From: Devosia sp. 67-54
GTDB lineage: Bacteria > Pseudomonadota > Alphaproteobacteria > Rhizobiales > Devosiaceae
DNA: 64,000 nt
Reading direction: 5' to 3'
NCBI RefSeq assembly: GCF_001899075.1
Contig: NZ_MKVA01000005.1
Span: 62,001-126,000 of the forward strand
In this document: positions 52,458 to 61,001 of the stretch, in pieces
Layout of the letters: each line of letters starts with the position of its first letter
Position numbering within the stretch: position 1 is the first letter of the stretch
The notes under the pieces: model-generated
Told to the model about the DNA's origin: nothing
Database searches by the model: none
Seen by the model: only the letters and a program-made list of their open reading frames with translations
Position numbers and translations under genes: made by a program

Positions 52458-53129
52458 ATGTTTCGCCAGGTCCTTTTTGCCGTCGCCGCCCTGTCGTTGG
52501 GGGTCGCGTCCACGCCGAGCCTGGCGAAGACCCCCGAGGACGTGTTCGCCGAGCAATGCGCGGCCCAGGGCGGCACGATGCAGGGGACGCGCTGCACGCT
52601 GCCGGATGGCAGCTATGCCGATTGCCAGTTCAACTCGTCGGCAGCGGGAGACAGCTTTACCTGCCAGTATGGCGAGGTCGGGGACGACGAGGCGCGCGCT
52701 GTGCTGAAGCACTTTCACCGACTGGTGAAGGTGCCGGTGAAAATCCTCAAGATGCCGGTCTCGCCGGGCCCGCTGGCAAAGACCATGACGAAGGCGCCGA
52801 CGAAAATCGTCAAGACGCCGGGCGCGACGGCACAGGGCATGACGAAGGCGCCTGTGAAAATCGTCAAGACGCCGGACCCACTGGCGAGCGTGAAGAAGGC
52901 GCCGGCGCTGCGGACGCTCCAGGCCCCCACCAGGAGCGCGCCGTCATCGAGTGAGGCGACGGGGATGAGGACGACGCCGGCGCTGAAGGCGATGGAGGCC
53001 CCGATGACGTCCACGCCGTCGTCAGGCGACACGGGAGCGAGGACGACGCCCGGGCTTTCAACCAGCATCCCGACCCCACAGGCAACCAGCTTCGCCCCGA
53101 AGATGCAGGCGCTGAAGCGCGCGCCCTGA
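52458..53129 (+). CDS. exported repetitive Lys/Pro/Thr-rich protein
   Basis: A 223-residue protein with a signal peptide (MFRQVLFAVAALSLGVASTPSLA). A short domain with four cysteines follows (FAEQCAAQGGTMQGTRCTLPDGSYADCQF...TCQYG, about residues 30-75). The rest is low complexity: imperfect repeats of the type K-A-P-(T/V)-K-I-V-K-T-P, then two longer repeats with R-T-T-P-(A/G)-L. At the DNA level, a roughly 35-bp unit containing AAAATCGTCAAGACGCCGG repeats near 52790-52825 and 52845-52880. AGGAGGT lies 8 bases before the ATG. Function unknown; an envelope or wall-associated role is a guess. Confidence 0.75.
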   Translation: MFRQVLFAVAALSLGVASTPSLAKTPEDVFAEQCAAQGGTMQGTRCTLPDGSYADCQFNSSAAGDSFTCQYGEVGDDEARAVLKHFHRLVKVPVKILKMPVSPGPLAKTMTKAPTKIVKTPGATAQGMTKAPVKIVKTPDPLASVKKAPALRTLQAPTRSAPSSSEATGMRTTPALKAMEAPMTSTPSSGDTGARTTPGLSTSIPTPQATSFAPKMQALKRAP

Positions 53130-53180
53130 GCGAGGTCAGCCGTCTTGCGCCGCCGCGAGGCGCGCGCGGATACGCCGGCC

Positions 53181-53570
53181 TTACGCCGCGGGGGCGTAGC
53201 CCTTGGGGGCTTCCATCATCAGGCCGACGAGGTGGCCGTCCGGATCGCGGCAGAAGGCCAGCCAGAGGTCGTGGTCGGGCATCGGCGCGGTCAGATGCGG
53301 CTCGGCGACGATGTCGGCACCCCTGGCGCGGAGGTCGGCGACGGTGAGCGCGAGGTCGGCGACGCGGAAGTAGAGCGCGCCCTGGCCGGGCTCGACGGGC
53401 TCGCTACGCTCGGGCGGCGACAGCATCAGCCGCACGCCGGCGCAGTCGAAGAAGCAGAGATCGCCGTAGCGATAGAGCTTCCTGAGGCCGAGCAGGCCGC
53501 CGTAGAAGGCCTCGGACGCGTCGGTGTTGCTGACGGCGATGGCGATCTGGCCGAGTTGGCCAAGGGGCAT
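53181..53570 (-). CDS. VOC/glyoxalase-family protein
   Basis: A 129-residue vicinal-oxygen-chelate protein. It begins MPLGQLGQIAIAVSNTDASEAFYGGLLGLRKLY and ends with the usual CRDPDGHLVGLMMEAPKGY, showing two beta-alpha-beta-beta-beta repeats. VOC proteins bind a metal and act on small molecules (glyoxalase, resistance or dioxygenase-like roles); the substrate is unknown. It is 55 bases downstream of the sigma-factor gene and may belong to the same regulon. Confidence 0.85.
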   Translation of the reverse strand: MPLGQLGQIAIAVSNTDASEAFYGGLLGLRKLYRYGDLCFFDCAGVRLMLSPPERSEPVEPGQGALYFRVADLALTVADLRARGADIVAEPHLTAPMPDHDLWLAFCRDPDGHLVGLMMEAPKGYAPAA

Positions 53571-53625
53571 TGGTGCTGTCCTCCCGGCGGCAGGGTAACA
53601 CGGCGGCCGCCGTGCCGCAGCCCCG

Positions 53626-54867
53626 CTAGTGGCTGGAAAGCCGGGCCATCTGGCCGTTGAGGTAGGCGGTGACGGCGTCGTCGGTGGTGAGGCCGAGGGC
53701 GACGGTGAACGCCTCGCGCGCCTCGGCGGTGGCGCCGGTGCGGGCGAGCAGGTGGCCGCGGGCGGCCCAATAGGGCTGGTAGCCCTGCATGCGCCGGTCC
53801 TGGGCCAGCGGCGCAAGGGCGGCGAGCGCAGCGGCGGGGCCATCGACTTCGGCGAGGGCGACGGCGCGATTGAGGATCACCACCGGCGATCTGGTCAGCG
53901 CATAAAGGTGATCGTAGAGCTGCACCACGATCGGCCAGTTGGCGGCGCCGCTGAGGCGCCGGCCGGTATGGGCGGACTGGATGGCGGCCTCGAGCTGGTA
54001 GCGGCCGGTGGGACCGCCGGCATTGGCCTCGTGCAGCAATTGTTCGGCGAGACGGATCTGCGAATCGTCCCAGAGGCTTGTGTCCTGCTCTTCGAGCGGC
54101 ACATAGGCGCCGTTCGCGGCGCGCCGGGCGGCCCGGCGGCTCTCGGCGTAGTACATCAGCGCCAGCATGCCCTTGGGTTCGGGCTCGGTGGGCATCAGCG
54201 AGACGACGAGGCGGCCGAGCCAGAGGGCCTCGCCGGCGATTTCGGGCACGCCCTGCTGGCCGACCTCGTTCCAGCCCTTGGCGTAGGCGGCGTAGATGGC
54301 ATCGAGCACCGCCTGCATGCGCTCGCCCAGCTCTTCCTTGTCGGGGATGCGGAACGGGATTCCAGCGTCGCGGATGCGGGTCTTGGCGCGCACCAGGCGC
54401 TGACCCATGGTGGCGGGCGGCACCAAGAAGGCGGCCGAGATGTCCTCGGCGGTCATGCCGAGAATGGTCTGCAGGATCAGCGGTGCCCGCAGGCCGCGCT
54501 CGATGGCGGGGTGGGCGCAGGCGAACATCAAAGCGAGGCGGCGGTCGGGCAGGGTGGCGCCTTCTTCGCTGGCCGCCGCGATCTCGTCGGCGATGAGGGT
54601 CAAATGCTCCTCCCCGGCGGTGCGGGTCTGGCGCCGGCGGATGGCGTCGGTCTGCCGCCGGCGCGCCACGGTGAGCAGCCAGGCGTCGGGATTGTCGGGC
54701 ACGCCGTCGGCCGGCCACAGCCTGAGGGCCGCGGCGAAGGCCTCGCCGAGCGCATCCTCGGCGCCGGCCACGTCGCGCGTACGTGCGGCGAGAAAGGCGA
54801 CGAGGCGGCCGTAGCTCTCGCGCGCCACGCGCTCGGCGGCACGGCCGGCCTCGTCGCCATGGCTCAC
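53626..54867 (-). CDS. ECF42-type RNA polymerase sigma factor
   Basis: A 413-residue extracytoplasmic-function sigma factor of the SigJ-like/DUF6596 (ECF42) kind. Sigma region 2 (ESYGRLVAFLAARTRDVAGAEDALGEAFAAALRLW... DAWLLTVARRRQTDAIRR) and region 4 (LTAEDISAAFLVPPATMGQRLVRAKTRIRDAG-like) occupy about the first 185 residues. The long C-terminal helical extension is characteristic of this group and replaces an anti-sigma factor. The GTG start overlaps the stop of a DGPF-protein gene by 4 bases (GTGA), and DGPF/YciI proteins are the classic partners of ECF42 sigma factors. Confidence 0.9.
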   Translation of the reverse strand: MSHGDEAGRAAERVARESYGRLVAFLAARTRDVAGAEDALGEAFAAALRLWPADGVPDNPDAWLLTVARRRQTDAIRRRQTRTAGEEHLTLIADEIAAASEEGATLPDRRLALMFACAHPAIERGLRAPLILQTILGMTAEDISAAFLVPPATMGQRLVRAKTRIRDAGIPFRIPDKEELGERMQAVLDAIYAAYAKGWNEVGQQGVPEIAGEALWLGRLVVSLMPTEPEPKGMLALMYYAESRRAARRAANGAYVPLEEQDTSLWDDSQIRLAEQLLHEANAGGPTGRYQLEAAIQSAHTGRRLSGAANWPIVVQLYDHLYALTRSPVVILNRAVALAEVDGPAAALAALAPLAQDRRMQGYQPYWAARGHLLARTGATAEAREAFTVALGLTTDDAVTAYLNGQMARLSSH

Positions 54868-55217
54868 TTGCCCCTGGCTCCGGCGTCGACGACGGGACGG
54901 ATCTCGATCGAGCCGTAGCGGCTCGACGGGCAGCGCCTGGCCCAGGCGATGGCCTCGTCGAGGTCGGTCGCTTCGACGAAGAAGTAGCCGGCGAACTGCT
55001 CCTTGGTGTCGGCGTAGGGACCATCGAGCACGTCGGCCTTGCCGTCGTGCTGGCGCACGGTCGTCGCGGCCGAACTGGGCTGCAGCCGTTCGCCGCTGGC
55101 CGCGCCGGCCGCCTTGTTCAGCGCTTCGTTGAAGGCGCCATAGTCGGCCCAGAGCTCCTTCTGGGGCGCGGCGGCGAGAGCGGCTTCGTCGTGGTGGATG
55201 AGCATCATGTAGCGCAT
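54864..55217 (-). CDS. YciI-like DGPF-domain protein 1
   Basis: A 117-residue protein of the YCII/DGPF family, with DGPYADTKEQFAGYFFVEATDLDEAIAWARRCP. The family adopts a ferredoxin-like dimer fold; enzymatic function is unknown. It is immediately upstream of, and translationally coupled to, the ECF42-type sigma gene. A promoter-like AGTCGA...CGTC motif lies at 55266-55292. Confidence 0.88.
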   Translation of the reverse strand: MRYMMLIHHDEAALAAAPQKELWADYGAFNEALNKAAGAASGERLQPSSAATTVRQHDGKADVLDGPYADTKEQFAGYFFVEATDLDEAIAWARRCPSSRYGSIEIRPVVDAGARGK

Positions 55218-55265
55218 GGTCGTCTCCGGTTGGTTGGACGGGCCATCAGGTCCCGATGCTCAAAT

Positions 55266-55292
55266 GACGGGCCGGTCACGCCGATTTCGACT
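55266..55292 (-). promoter_or_regulatory. ECF-type promoter-like motif upstream of DGPF gene 1
   Basis: Read on the minus strand: AGTCGA at 55292-55287, 17 bases, then CGTC at 55269-55266, 48 bp before the start codon. The same pattern occurs upstream of the other two DGPF genes. ECF42-type promoters are described with TGTCGA at -35 and CGTC-like -10 elements, so self- or regulon activation by the neighbouring sigma factor is likely. Confidence 0.6.
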
Positions 55293-55306
55293 CGGTCCGG
55301 AGCGAT

Positions 55307-55657
55307 TCAGCGCGAAATGTCGGCCAGCGGGCGCACGTCGATGGTGCCGTATCTGGCGGCGGGGCAGCGCGTAGCCCATTCGACCGCCTCGTCGAGGCTG
55401 GGCACATCGATCATGTAGTAGCCGCCCAACTGCTCCTTGGCGTCGGCATAGGGGCCGTCGAGGACCACCGCCTTGCCGTCGCGGACGCGCACGCGGGCAC
55501 CGTGGCGGGTCGGCTTCAGGCGATCGCCGCCGATCCAGACGCCGGCTTTCTTCATGGCCTCGGTGTAGGCGACGAATTCCGGGCTGACGGGAGTTTCGCC
55601 CTGAGGCTCGGTGTTGAAGCGGCTTTCGTCGCCGTTGATCAAGAGCAGGAACTGCAT
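55307..55657 (-). CDS. YciI-like DGPF-domain protein 2
   Basis: A 116-residue DGPF/YCII protein (MQFLLLINGDESRFNTEPQGE...; DGPYADAKEQLGGYYMIDVPSLDEAVEWATRCP). It has the same fold and size as its two neighbours, with clear divergence, so the triplet arose by old duplications. It has its own promoter-like motif upstream (55712-55737). Function unknown. Confidence 0.88.
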   Translation of the reverse strand: MQFLLLINGDESRFNTEPQGETPVSPEFVAYTEAMKKAGVWIGGDRLKPTRHGARVRVRDGKAVVLDGPYADAKEQLGGYYMIDVPSLDEAVEWATRCPAARYGTIDVRPLADISR

Positions 55658-55711
55658 GGTGGTCTCCTTTGTGGCGCCGGACCGACGGGCCGGCATCACA
55701 ATGACGGCAGC

Positions 55712-55737
55712 GTCGCGAAATCTTCTACATTTCGCAC
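55712..55737 (-). promoter_or_regulatory. ECF-type promoter-like motif upstream of DGPF gene 2
   Basis: On the minus strand: GTGCGA followed by AAT at 55737-55729 and, 16 bases after GTGCGA, CGAC at 55715-55712, 55 bp before the start codon. It is the weakest of the three copies (GTGCGA versus TGTCGA). Confidence 0.5.
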
Positions 55738-55746
55738 GCGGATTTT

Positions 55747-56106
55747 TCAGTCGCCGCCGTCGCTGACCTGGCGGATCTCGACGTGGCCCCAGATCGCGGC
55801 GGGGCAGCGGGCGGCCCAGCGCTGCGCCGCCTCGAGGTTTTCGGCGCGGATCAGATAGTAGCCGCCGAGCTGTTCGCGCGTCTCGATGAAGGGGCCGTTG
55901 TGGACCTGCATCTCGCCGGCCTTGTCGAGGTTGACGATGGTCGCCGAGGTCGAGGGGCCGAGCGCCCCGTGCCCGAGATGGGCGCCGGCCTTGTCGAGCG
56001 CCGCCTTGTAGGCGTGCATTTTGTCCATCCATCTGGCCATCTGCTCGGGCGGGATGGCCTGGCCGGCGGCCTCGTCGGCGTGCAGCAGCAGCATGTAGTC
56101 GGGCAT
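55747..56106 (-). CDS. YciI-like DGPF-domain protein 3
   Basis: A 119-residue DGPF/YCII protein (MPDYMLLLHADEAAGQAIPPEQMARWMDKMHAYKAALDKAG...; NGPFIETREQLGGYYLIRAENLEAAQRWAARCP). It keeps the true G-P-F of the motif. The first and most upstream of the triplet, it has the best promoter-like match of the set upstream. Function unknown. Confidence 0.88.
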   Translation of the reverse strand: MPDYMLLLHADEAAGQAIPPEQMARWMDKMHAYKAALDKAGAHLGHGALGPSTSATIVNLDKAGEMQVHNGPFIETREQLGGYYLIRAENLEAAQRWAARCPAAIWGHVEIRQVSDGGD

Positions 56107-56148
56107 GGCGCGATCCTTTCCGTGGGCAATGTCGGCCCTCGGCACAAT

Positions 56149-56175
56149 GTCGCGCGAAGATGGCAGATTTCGACA
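56149..56175 (-). promoter_or_regulatory. ECF-type promoter-like motif upstream of DGPF gene 3
   Basis: On the minus strand: TGTCGA at 56175-56170, 17 bases, then CGAC at 56152-56149, 42 bp before the ATG. This is the closest match to the expected ECF42 -35 element and ends only about 10 bp from the prs stop. Confidence 0.6.
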
Positions 56176-56185
56176 GCCGGCCGAA

Positions 56186-57118
56186 CTAATGGAGCAGGCT
56201 GGAGACGCTCTGCTCGCTGGCGGTGCGGGCGATGGCCTCACCGATCAGCGGGGCGATGGAGATGCGGCGGATGTTCTGCGCCGCCTTCACCGCGTCGGTC
56301 TCGGCGATCGAATCGGTGATCACCAGTTCCCTCAGCTTGCTGCCGCCGATGCGCTCGGCGGCGCCGTTGGAGAGCACGCCGTGGCTGACATAGGCCGAGA
56401 CCGAGGTGGCGCCGGCCTTGAGCAGGGCGTCGGCGGCGTTGACCAGCGTGCCGCCGGAATCGGCGATGTCGTCGATCAGGATGCAGTCGTGGCCGGCCAC
56501 GTCGCCGATGATGTTCATCACCTCCGAGACGCCGGCCCGCGGGCGGCGCTTGTCGACGATGGCGAGGTCGGCGCCGATGCGCTGTGCCGTGGCGCGGGCC
56601 CGGGCGACGCCGCCCACGTCGGGCGACACGATCATCACGTTGCCCTTCTTGTAGTGCTTCTGGATGTCGCGGACCATCACCGGCGCGCCGTAGAGGTTGT
56701 CGGTCGGGATGTCGAAGAAGCCCTGGATCTGGGCGGCGTGCAGATCGAGCGTGATGACGCGGTTGATGCCGGCGGTGGTGATCAGGTTGGCCACCAGCTT
56801 GGCCGAGATCGGGGTGCGCGAGGCGGATTTGCGGTCCTGCCGAGCGTAGCCGAAATACGGCACCACGGCGGTGATGCGGCGCGCCGACGAGCGGTGCAGC
56901 GCGTCGGCGATGATCAGCAGCTCCATCAGATTGTCGTTGGCCGGAAACGAGGTCGACTGCAGGATGAACACGTCTTCGCCGCGGACGTTTTCGTGGATTT
57001 CGACGAAGATCTCGTTGTCGTTGAAGCGGCGGACCGTGCAGTCGGTGAGCGGTAGCTCGAGATAGTCGGACACCGCGGCGGCCAAGGCGGGGTTCGAGTT
57101 GCCGGTGACCAGTTTCAT
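56186..57118 (-). CDS. prs: ribose-phosphate pyrophosphokinase
   Basis: A 310-residue PRPP synthetase, which transfers pyrophosphate from ATP to ribose 5-phosphate. Motifs: [23 protein letters not shown], the flexible loop [35 protein letters not shown] and the PRPP loop [12 protein letters not shown]. The ATG at 57118 gives the standard [13 protein letters not shown] start. Its product feeds Apt and de novo purine synthesis. Confidence 0.96.
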   Translation of the reverse strand: MKLVTGNSNPALAAAVSDYLELPLTDCTVRRFNDNEIFVEIHENVRGEDVFILQSTSFPANDNLMELLIIADALHRSSARRITAVVPYFGYARQDRKSASRTPISAKLVANLITTAGINRVITLDLHAAQIQGFFDIPTDNLYGAPVMVRDIQKHYKKGNVMIVSPDVGGVARARATAQRIGADLAIVDKRRPRAGVSEVMNIIGDVAGHDCILIDDIADSGGTLVNAADALLKAGATSVSAYVSHGVLSNGAAERIGGSKLRELVITDSIAETDAVKAAQNIRRISIAPLIGEAIARTASEQSVSSLLH

Positions 57119-57202
57119 GGTGCCCTCGCGCCTTGGAATTGGCGGCTGTTTATCCCCCGAAGTCCACGAGCGCAATGCGCCAAATGACGGATCGATGAAC
57201 GA

Positions 57203-57970
57203 TCAGCGCAGGCCGATGATCGAGATCTGCCGGCCGGTGGCCTGGCCGTGGTGGGTGGCCCAGCGGTGCGAATAGTAGCGCTCGGGCAGCGCGTAGGTGC
57301 ACAGCGCCAGATCGCCGACGAGCCCTACGCCGACGGCGAACAACTGCTCCTGCAGCAGCCCGGGGATGTCGAAATGCTCGCGCGCCTTGCCGGCCGGAAT
57401 GCCGACATGTCCGGCCGCCGCGGGGTCGAGCGCGACGATCTGCGCCGCGGTCTCGGGCCCGACCTCGTAGTTGGCCCCCGAAATGGTCGGGCCGATGGCG
57501 GCGCGGATGTGCTGCGACGTGGCGCCGAGCGCCAGCATGGCCCGGACGGTGGCCGGTACGATGCCGCCGGCGGCGCCCTTCCAGCCGGCATGCGCGGCGC
57601 CGACGATCCCAGCTTCGGGATCGGCGAACAGCACCGGCGAGCAGTCGGCGGTGAGGATGCCGAGCAGCAGGTCGGGCCGGTTGGTGACCATGGCGTCGGC
57701 CTCGATCACGCCCTGCGGCCGTTCGGTGAGGGTGACCACGCTGGTCGAGTGCACCTGGCGGAACACCACCAGATCCTTGATGCCGTGCCCACCCATGGCG
57801 TAGGCGGCGCTGGAGCGGTTGGAGACGACGAGGTCGGGGTTGTCGCCCTGGCTGATCGACATGTTGTTGGAGGCGAGCTCGCCCATCGAGCGGCCGCCCT
57901 CGCGGCCGAAGAAGCCGTGGACGATGCGGTCGTCGCCGAGGACCTTGCTGATCGTATAGGGCGCCGGCAT
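57203..57970 (-). CDS. pgeF: peptidoglycan editing factor PgeF (laccase-domain)
   Basis: A 255-residue member of the YfiH/PgeF family (formerly polyphenol oxidase), which removes wrongly incorporated residues (L-Ser in place of L-Ala) from peptidoglycan precursors. Active-site motifs: FRQVHS, LTADCSPVLFADP, GAAHAGWKGAA and the metal-site His/Cys residues, ending YYSHRWATHHGQATGRQISIIGL. The ATG overlaps the stop of the methyltransferase gene by one base. It is one of three peptidoglycan/envelope functions in the window. Confidence 0.94.
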   Translation of the reverse strand: MPAPYTISKVLGDDRIVHGFFGREGGRSMGELASNNMSISQGDNPDLVVSNRSSAAYAMGGHGIKDLVVFRQVHSTSVVTLTERPQGVIEADAMVTNRPDLLLGILTADCSPVLFADPEAGIVGAAHAGWKGAAGGIVPATVRAMLALGATSQHIRAAIGPTISGANYEVGPETAAQIVALDPAAAGHVGIPAGKAREHFDIPGLLQEQLFAVGVGLVGDLALCTYALPERYYSHRWATHHGQATGRQISIIGLR

Positions 57971-59040
57971 CAGAACCCCGCGGGCCGGAGGCCGGGCGAA
58001 TGGGCGCACAGCACCTTGAACAGCGTGCCCATCTGGCCGGGCGAGGTGAGCCGCTCGATGGCGCGGGCGATGTTGCCGGCCTCCGCCGGGTTGGAGCGTG
58101 CCAGCGCCTTGGCGCGTTCGCCGAGCCCGAGCTTCAACAGCCATTCGCCCTGCCGGGCGAGCGGGGCGACGGCGAGGCCGGTGGCTTTCGCGGCCTCGGC
58201 GAGGACGCCGAAATTGACGTGCGCCGAGATGTCGGACTCGCCCGGCGCCTCGAGCGGATCGGCGAAGGCGTGCGCCTTCACCGCCTGCAGCGTCTCGCCG
58301 GTCTGGGTGCGCTCGTAGCCGTAGTCTATGGCGAGGATGGCGCCGCCCTGCAGGGCGACCTTGCGGCCGAGGCGCTGCATGACGTCGGTGGCGGCGGGCG
58401 ACAGTTCCAGCACCTCGCCGGCGTAGGCGCCGTGGACCTCGGGCGGCGCTGCCGAATCGGCGATGGGGGTGGGGGAGAGGCCGAACGCCCGGACGCCGTC
58501 GCGCAGGCCGACGAGGCGCTCGTGCCAGCCGTCGTCGGTCTTGACGAACTGCTTGAGCGGCAGGGCGTCGAAGAATTCGTTGGCGACGACGAACAGCGGG
58601 TCGTCGCTGACGGCGTCGATTTCGCTGGCCCAGTAGGGCGAGTAGGCGCCGAGCCGGCGCTCCTGCTCGCCACGCAGCAGCTTGTTGGATTCGTAGAGCT
58701 GCAGATGCAGGGCGTTCTCGAAGCCTTCGGCGCGACTGGCGGCGCGCAGCGCGTCCTGCATCAGCGTGCCGCGACCGGGGCCGAGCTCGAGCAGCGTGAA
58801 GCTCGTCGGCTGGCCCATCTGCTGCCAGAGGTTGACGAAGAAGAAGCCGATCAGCTCGCCGAACATCTGGCTGATCTCGGGCGCGGTGATGAAGTCTCCG
58901 GCCGCGCCGATGGGGCGGCCGACGGCGTAATAGCCCTGGTGCGGATGACCGAGGCAGAGGCCCATATAGGTGGCGAGCGACATCGGGCCGGTGGCCCGGA
59001 TCTGGGCGTCGATCTGCTCGGCGAGGGACAGCTCAGGCAC
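57970..59040 (-). CDS. SAM-dependent methyltransferase (NDUFAF7/MidA family)
   Basis: A 356-residue class I methyltransferase of the NDUFAF7/MidA family, in mitochondria an arginine methyltransferase acting on complex I. The N-terminal MSLATYMGLCLGHPHQGYY and the SAM-binding LLELGPGRGTLMQDALR are diagnostic, as is VVANEFFDALPLKQF. The GTG start overlaps the end of lgt by 8 bases, and its stop overlaps pgeF. Its target in this bacterium is unknown. Confidence 0.92.
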   Translation of the reverse strand: MPELSLAEQIDAQIRATGPMSLATYMGLCLGHPHQGYYAVGRPIGAAGDFITAPEISQMFGELIGFFFVNLWQQMGQPTSFTLLELGPGRGTLMQDALRAASRAEGFENALHLQLYESNKLLRGEQERRLGAYSPYWASEIDAVSDDPLFVVANEFFDALPLKQFVKTDDGWHERLVGLRDGVRAFGLSPTPIADSAAPPEVHGAYAGEVLELSPAATDVMQRLGRKVALQGGAILAIDYGYERTQTGETLQAVKAHAFADPLEAPGESDISAHVNFGVLAEAAKATGLAVAPLARQGEWLLKLGLGERAKALARSNPAEAGNIARAIERLTSPGQMGTLFKVLCAHSPGLRPAGF

Positions 59041-59848
59041 GGGGACGGCTCATGGCATAAACGACCAGCGCCAGGCCGGCGGCGAGCACCGGCAGGCTCA
59101 GCACCTGGCCCATGGTCAGCCAGCCGGTGCCGAGCAGGTAGCCGAGCTGGGCGTCGGGCAGGCGCACGAATTCGACGACGATGCGGCTCAGCGCATAGCC
59201 GATGCCGAACACGCCGCCGGTGAGGCCGGGACGATGCAGCCAGCCGAGCCGGCGGGTGCCGAACATGATGACGAGGAACAACACGACGCCTTCGAGCCCG
59301 GCCTCGTAGAGCTGGCTCGGGTGGCGCGGCAGCGCTTCGGGGTCGGTGGGGAAGATCACCGCCCAGGGCAGGCTGGTCGGCGCGCCGTAGAGCTCGCCAT
59401 TGACGAAGTTGGCGAGGCGGCCGAGGAACAGGCCGATCGAGCCGATGGCGCCGAGCAAATCGAGGCTCGACAGCACGTTGCCGCCTTTGCTGCGGGTGAA
59501 CAGCCACATGGCAGCGATGATGCCGACGAGGCCGCCGTGGAAGCTCATGCCGCCGTCCCACAGGGCGATGATCTCGTTGGGATGCGCGGAATAGTAGGGC
59601 AGGTTGTAGAACAGCACGTAGCCGATGCGGCCGCCGAGCACGATGCCGATGACCGCCCAGAAGGCGAAATCCCAGATTGCCGCCGGCTCGAAGGGCGGGT
59701 GGTCGTTGGCCCACAGGTCTTTGCGCCTGAGCAGCGTGGTGGCGTACCAGGCGCCGGCGAACACCCCGGCCAGATAGGCGAGCGCGTACCAGCGGACGGC
59801 AATCGGGCCGAGCTGGATGGCGATCGGGCTGATGTCGGGGAACGGCAT
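59033..59848 (-). CDS. lgt: prolipoprotein diacylglyceryl transferase
   Basis: A 271-residue polytopic membrane enzyme that attaches diacylglycerol to the lipobox cysteine of prolipoproteins. The signature WDGGMSFHGGLVGII and the region GRLANFVNGELYGAPTSLPWAVIFP, with RHPSQLYEAGLEG, are all present. The ATG at 59848 opens the first conserved segment (MPFPDISPIAIQLGPIAVRWYAL). It heads the lgt-methyltransferase-pgeF operon. Confidence 0.95.
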   Translation of the reverse strand: MPFPDISPIAIQLGPIAVRWYALAYLAGVFAGAWYATTLLRRKDLWANDHPPFEPAAIWDFAFWAVIGIVLGGRIGYVLFYNLPYYSAHPNEIIALWDGGMSFHGGLVGIIAAMWLFTRSKGGNVLSSLDLLGAIGSIGLFLGRLANFVNGELYGAPTSLPWAVIFPTDPEALPRHPSQLYEAGLEGVVLFLVIMFGTRRLGWLHRPGLTGGVFGIGYALSRIVVEFVRLPDAQLGYLLGTGWLTMGQVLSLPVLAAGLALVVYAMSRPRA

Positions 59849-59933
59849 GGTGCGACCTATCGGCCAGCCGCCCACTCTGGTCAAGCGGGGCCGAGGGCCG
59901 TAAATAGGGGCAAATTCCGAATGGAGGCGCCAG

Positions 59934-60203
59934 ATGGCCCAGGCCAGCAGCAGATTGTTCGACAATGTCGGGCGGATGATGAACGACGCGGCGGGCGTCG
60001 CCGACGGGGTGCGCCGCGAGGTGGAGAGCATGGTGCGGGCGCAGGCCGAGCGCTTCGTCATGGACATGAACCTGGTCAAGCGCGAGGACTACGACGCGCT
60101 GCGCGAGCTGGTGCAGACGCAGGGCGCCGAGCTGCGGGCGCTCAAGGCTGAGGTTGCCGCGCTGAAGGGCGCGGGCACTGGAGACACGCCGCCGAAGCCG
60201 TGA
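59934..60203 (+). CDS. ubiK: UbiK-like accessory factor (BMFP domain)
   Basis: An 89-residue coiled-coil protein of the UbiK/YqiC family, which promotes the late steps of ubiquinone synthesis in the Ubi complex. The N-terminal half is helical (LFDNVGRMMNDAAGVADGVRREVESMVRAQAERFV); the C-terminal coiled coil (EDYDALRELVQTQGAELRALKAEVAAL) carries heptads. It is divergent from lgt, a neighbourhood often seen in Hyphomicrobiales. The TGA overlaps the next gene's GTG. Confidence 0.85.
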   Translation: MAQASSRLFDNVGRMMNDAAGVADGVRREVESMVRAQAERFVMDMNLVKREDYDALRELVQTQGAELRALKAEVAALKGAGTGDTPPKP

Positions 60204-60922
60204 AGGTCGCCATCATCTCCGATGTGCATGGCAACCGCCTGGCACTGGAGGCGGTGCTCGACGATATTGCCCGGCAGGGCGTCGATGGCACGCTCAATCT
60301 CGGTGATCTGGTGAGCGGGCCGCTCGAGCCCAACTGGACCGCCGATATCCTGATGGACCTCGACTTTCCCACGGTGCGGGGCAACCACGAGCGCGCGCTG
60401 ATCGAAAAGCCGCCGGAAAAGCTCGGCCCCGTCGACCGCTTCGCACAGGCGCAGATGGAGGCGCGGCACCGCATCTGGATCAACGACATGCCGGCGACGA
60501 TGTCGCTGCTCGACGACGTGTTCCTGTGCCACGGCACTCCAACGTCGGACGAGGATCCCTGGCTCGACGATTGGTGGACCGGACGCACGGTCACCACGCC
60601 GGACGAGGCCACGGTGGCGGCCAAGGCGGAAGGGTTCGACTTTCCGGTGCTGCTATGCGGGCACACGCACGTGCCGCGCGCGGTGCGGCTGCGCGACGGC
60701 CGGCTGATCGTCAATCCGGGCAGCGTGGGGCTGCAGATGAACCTCGGCTCGCCGGACGCGCGCTATGCGACGATCGAGCGCCGCAACGGCAAATATTATC
60801 CGTCGTTCCACGCCGTGCCCTACGACCATTTCGGCGCCGCCCGCCAGGCCGAAGCCAACGGCTTCCCGCAATGGCGTGAGGCGCTCGTGACAGGTTGGGC
60901 GGGGGCCGAGGGGTTGTTTTGA
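60200..60922 (+). CDS. YfcE-like metallophosphoesterase
   Basis: A 240-residue calcineurin-like phosphoesterase. Motifs: SDVHGNRLALE, NLGDLVSGPLEP, RGNHERAL, LLCGHTHVPR and GSVGL. It resembles the YfcE group of small bacterial phosphodiesterases; the substrate is unknown. The GTG start overlaps the ubiK stop (GTGA), so the two are coupled. Note this protein is unrelated in close detail to the one beside murL. Confidence 0.88.
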   Translation: MKVAIISDVHGNRLALEAVLDDIARQGVDGTLNLGDLVSGPLEPNWTADILMDLDFPTVRGNHERALIEKPPEKLGPVDRFAQAQMEARHRIWINDMPATMSLLDDVFLCHGTPTSDEDPWLDDWWTGRTVTTPDEATVAAKAEGFDFPVLLCGHTHVPRAVRLRDGRLIVNPGSVGLQMNLGSPDARYATIERRNGKYYPSFHAVPYDHFGAARQAEANGFPQWREALVTGWAGAEGLF

Positions 60923-60934
60923 GGCGAGTCGTTC

Positions 60935-60988
60935 GGCCCTCACCCGGCGCTTCGCGCCACCCTCCGCCCGGCGGGGAGAAGGGAGGCT
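60935..60988 (+). repeat. short GC-rich palindromic element (partial copy)
   Basis: Contains CCCTCACCCGGCGCTTCGCGCC, matching the left outer arm of the larger elements, then a second imperfect hairpin around CCGCCCGGCGGGGAGAAGGG. It lies between two convergent genes and may serve as a terminator for both. Confidence 0.6.
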
Positions 60989-61001
60989 GGCAACCGAGCC
61001 G

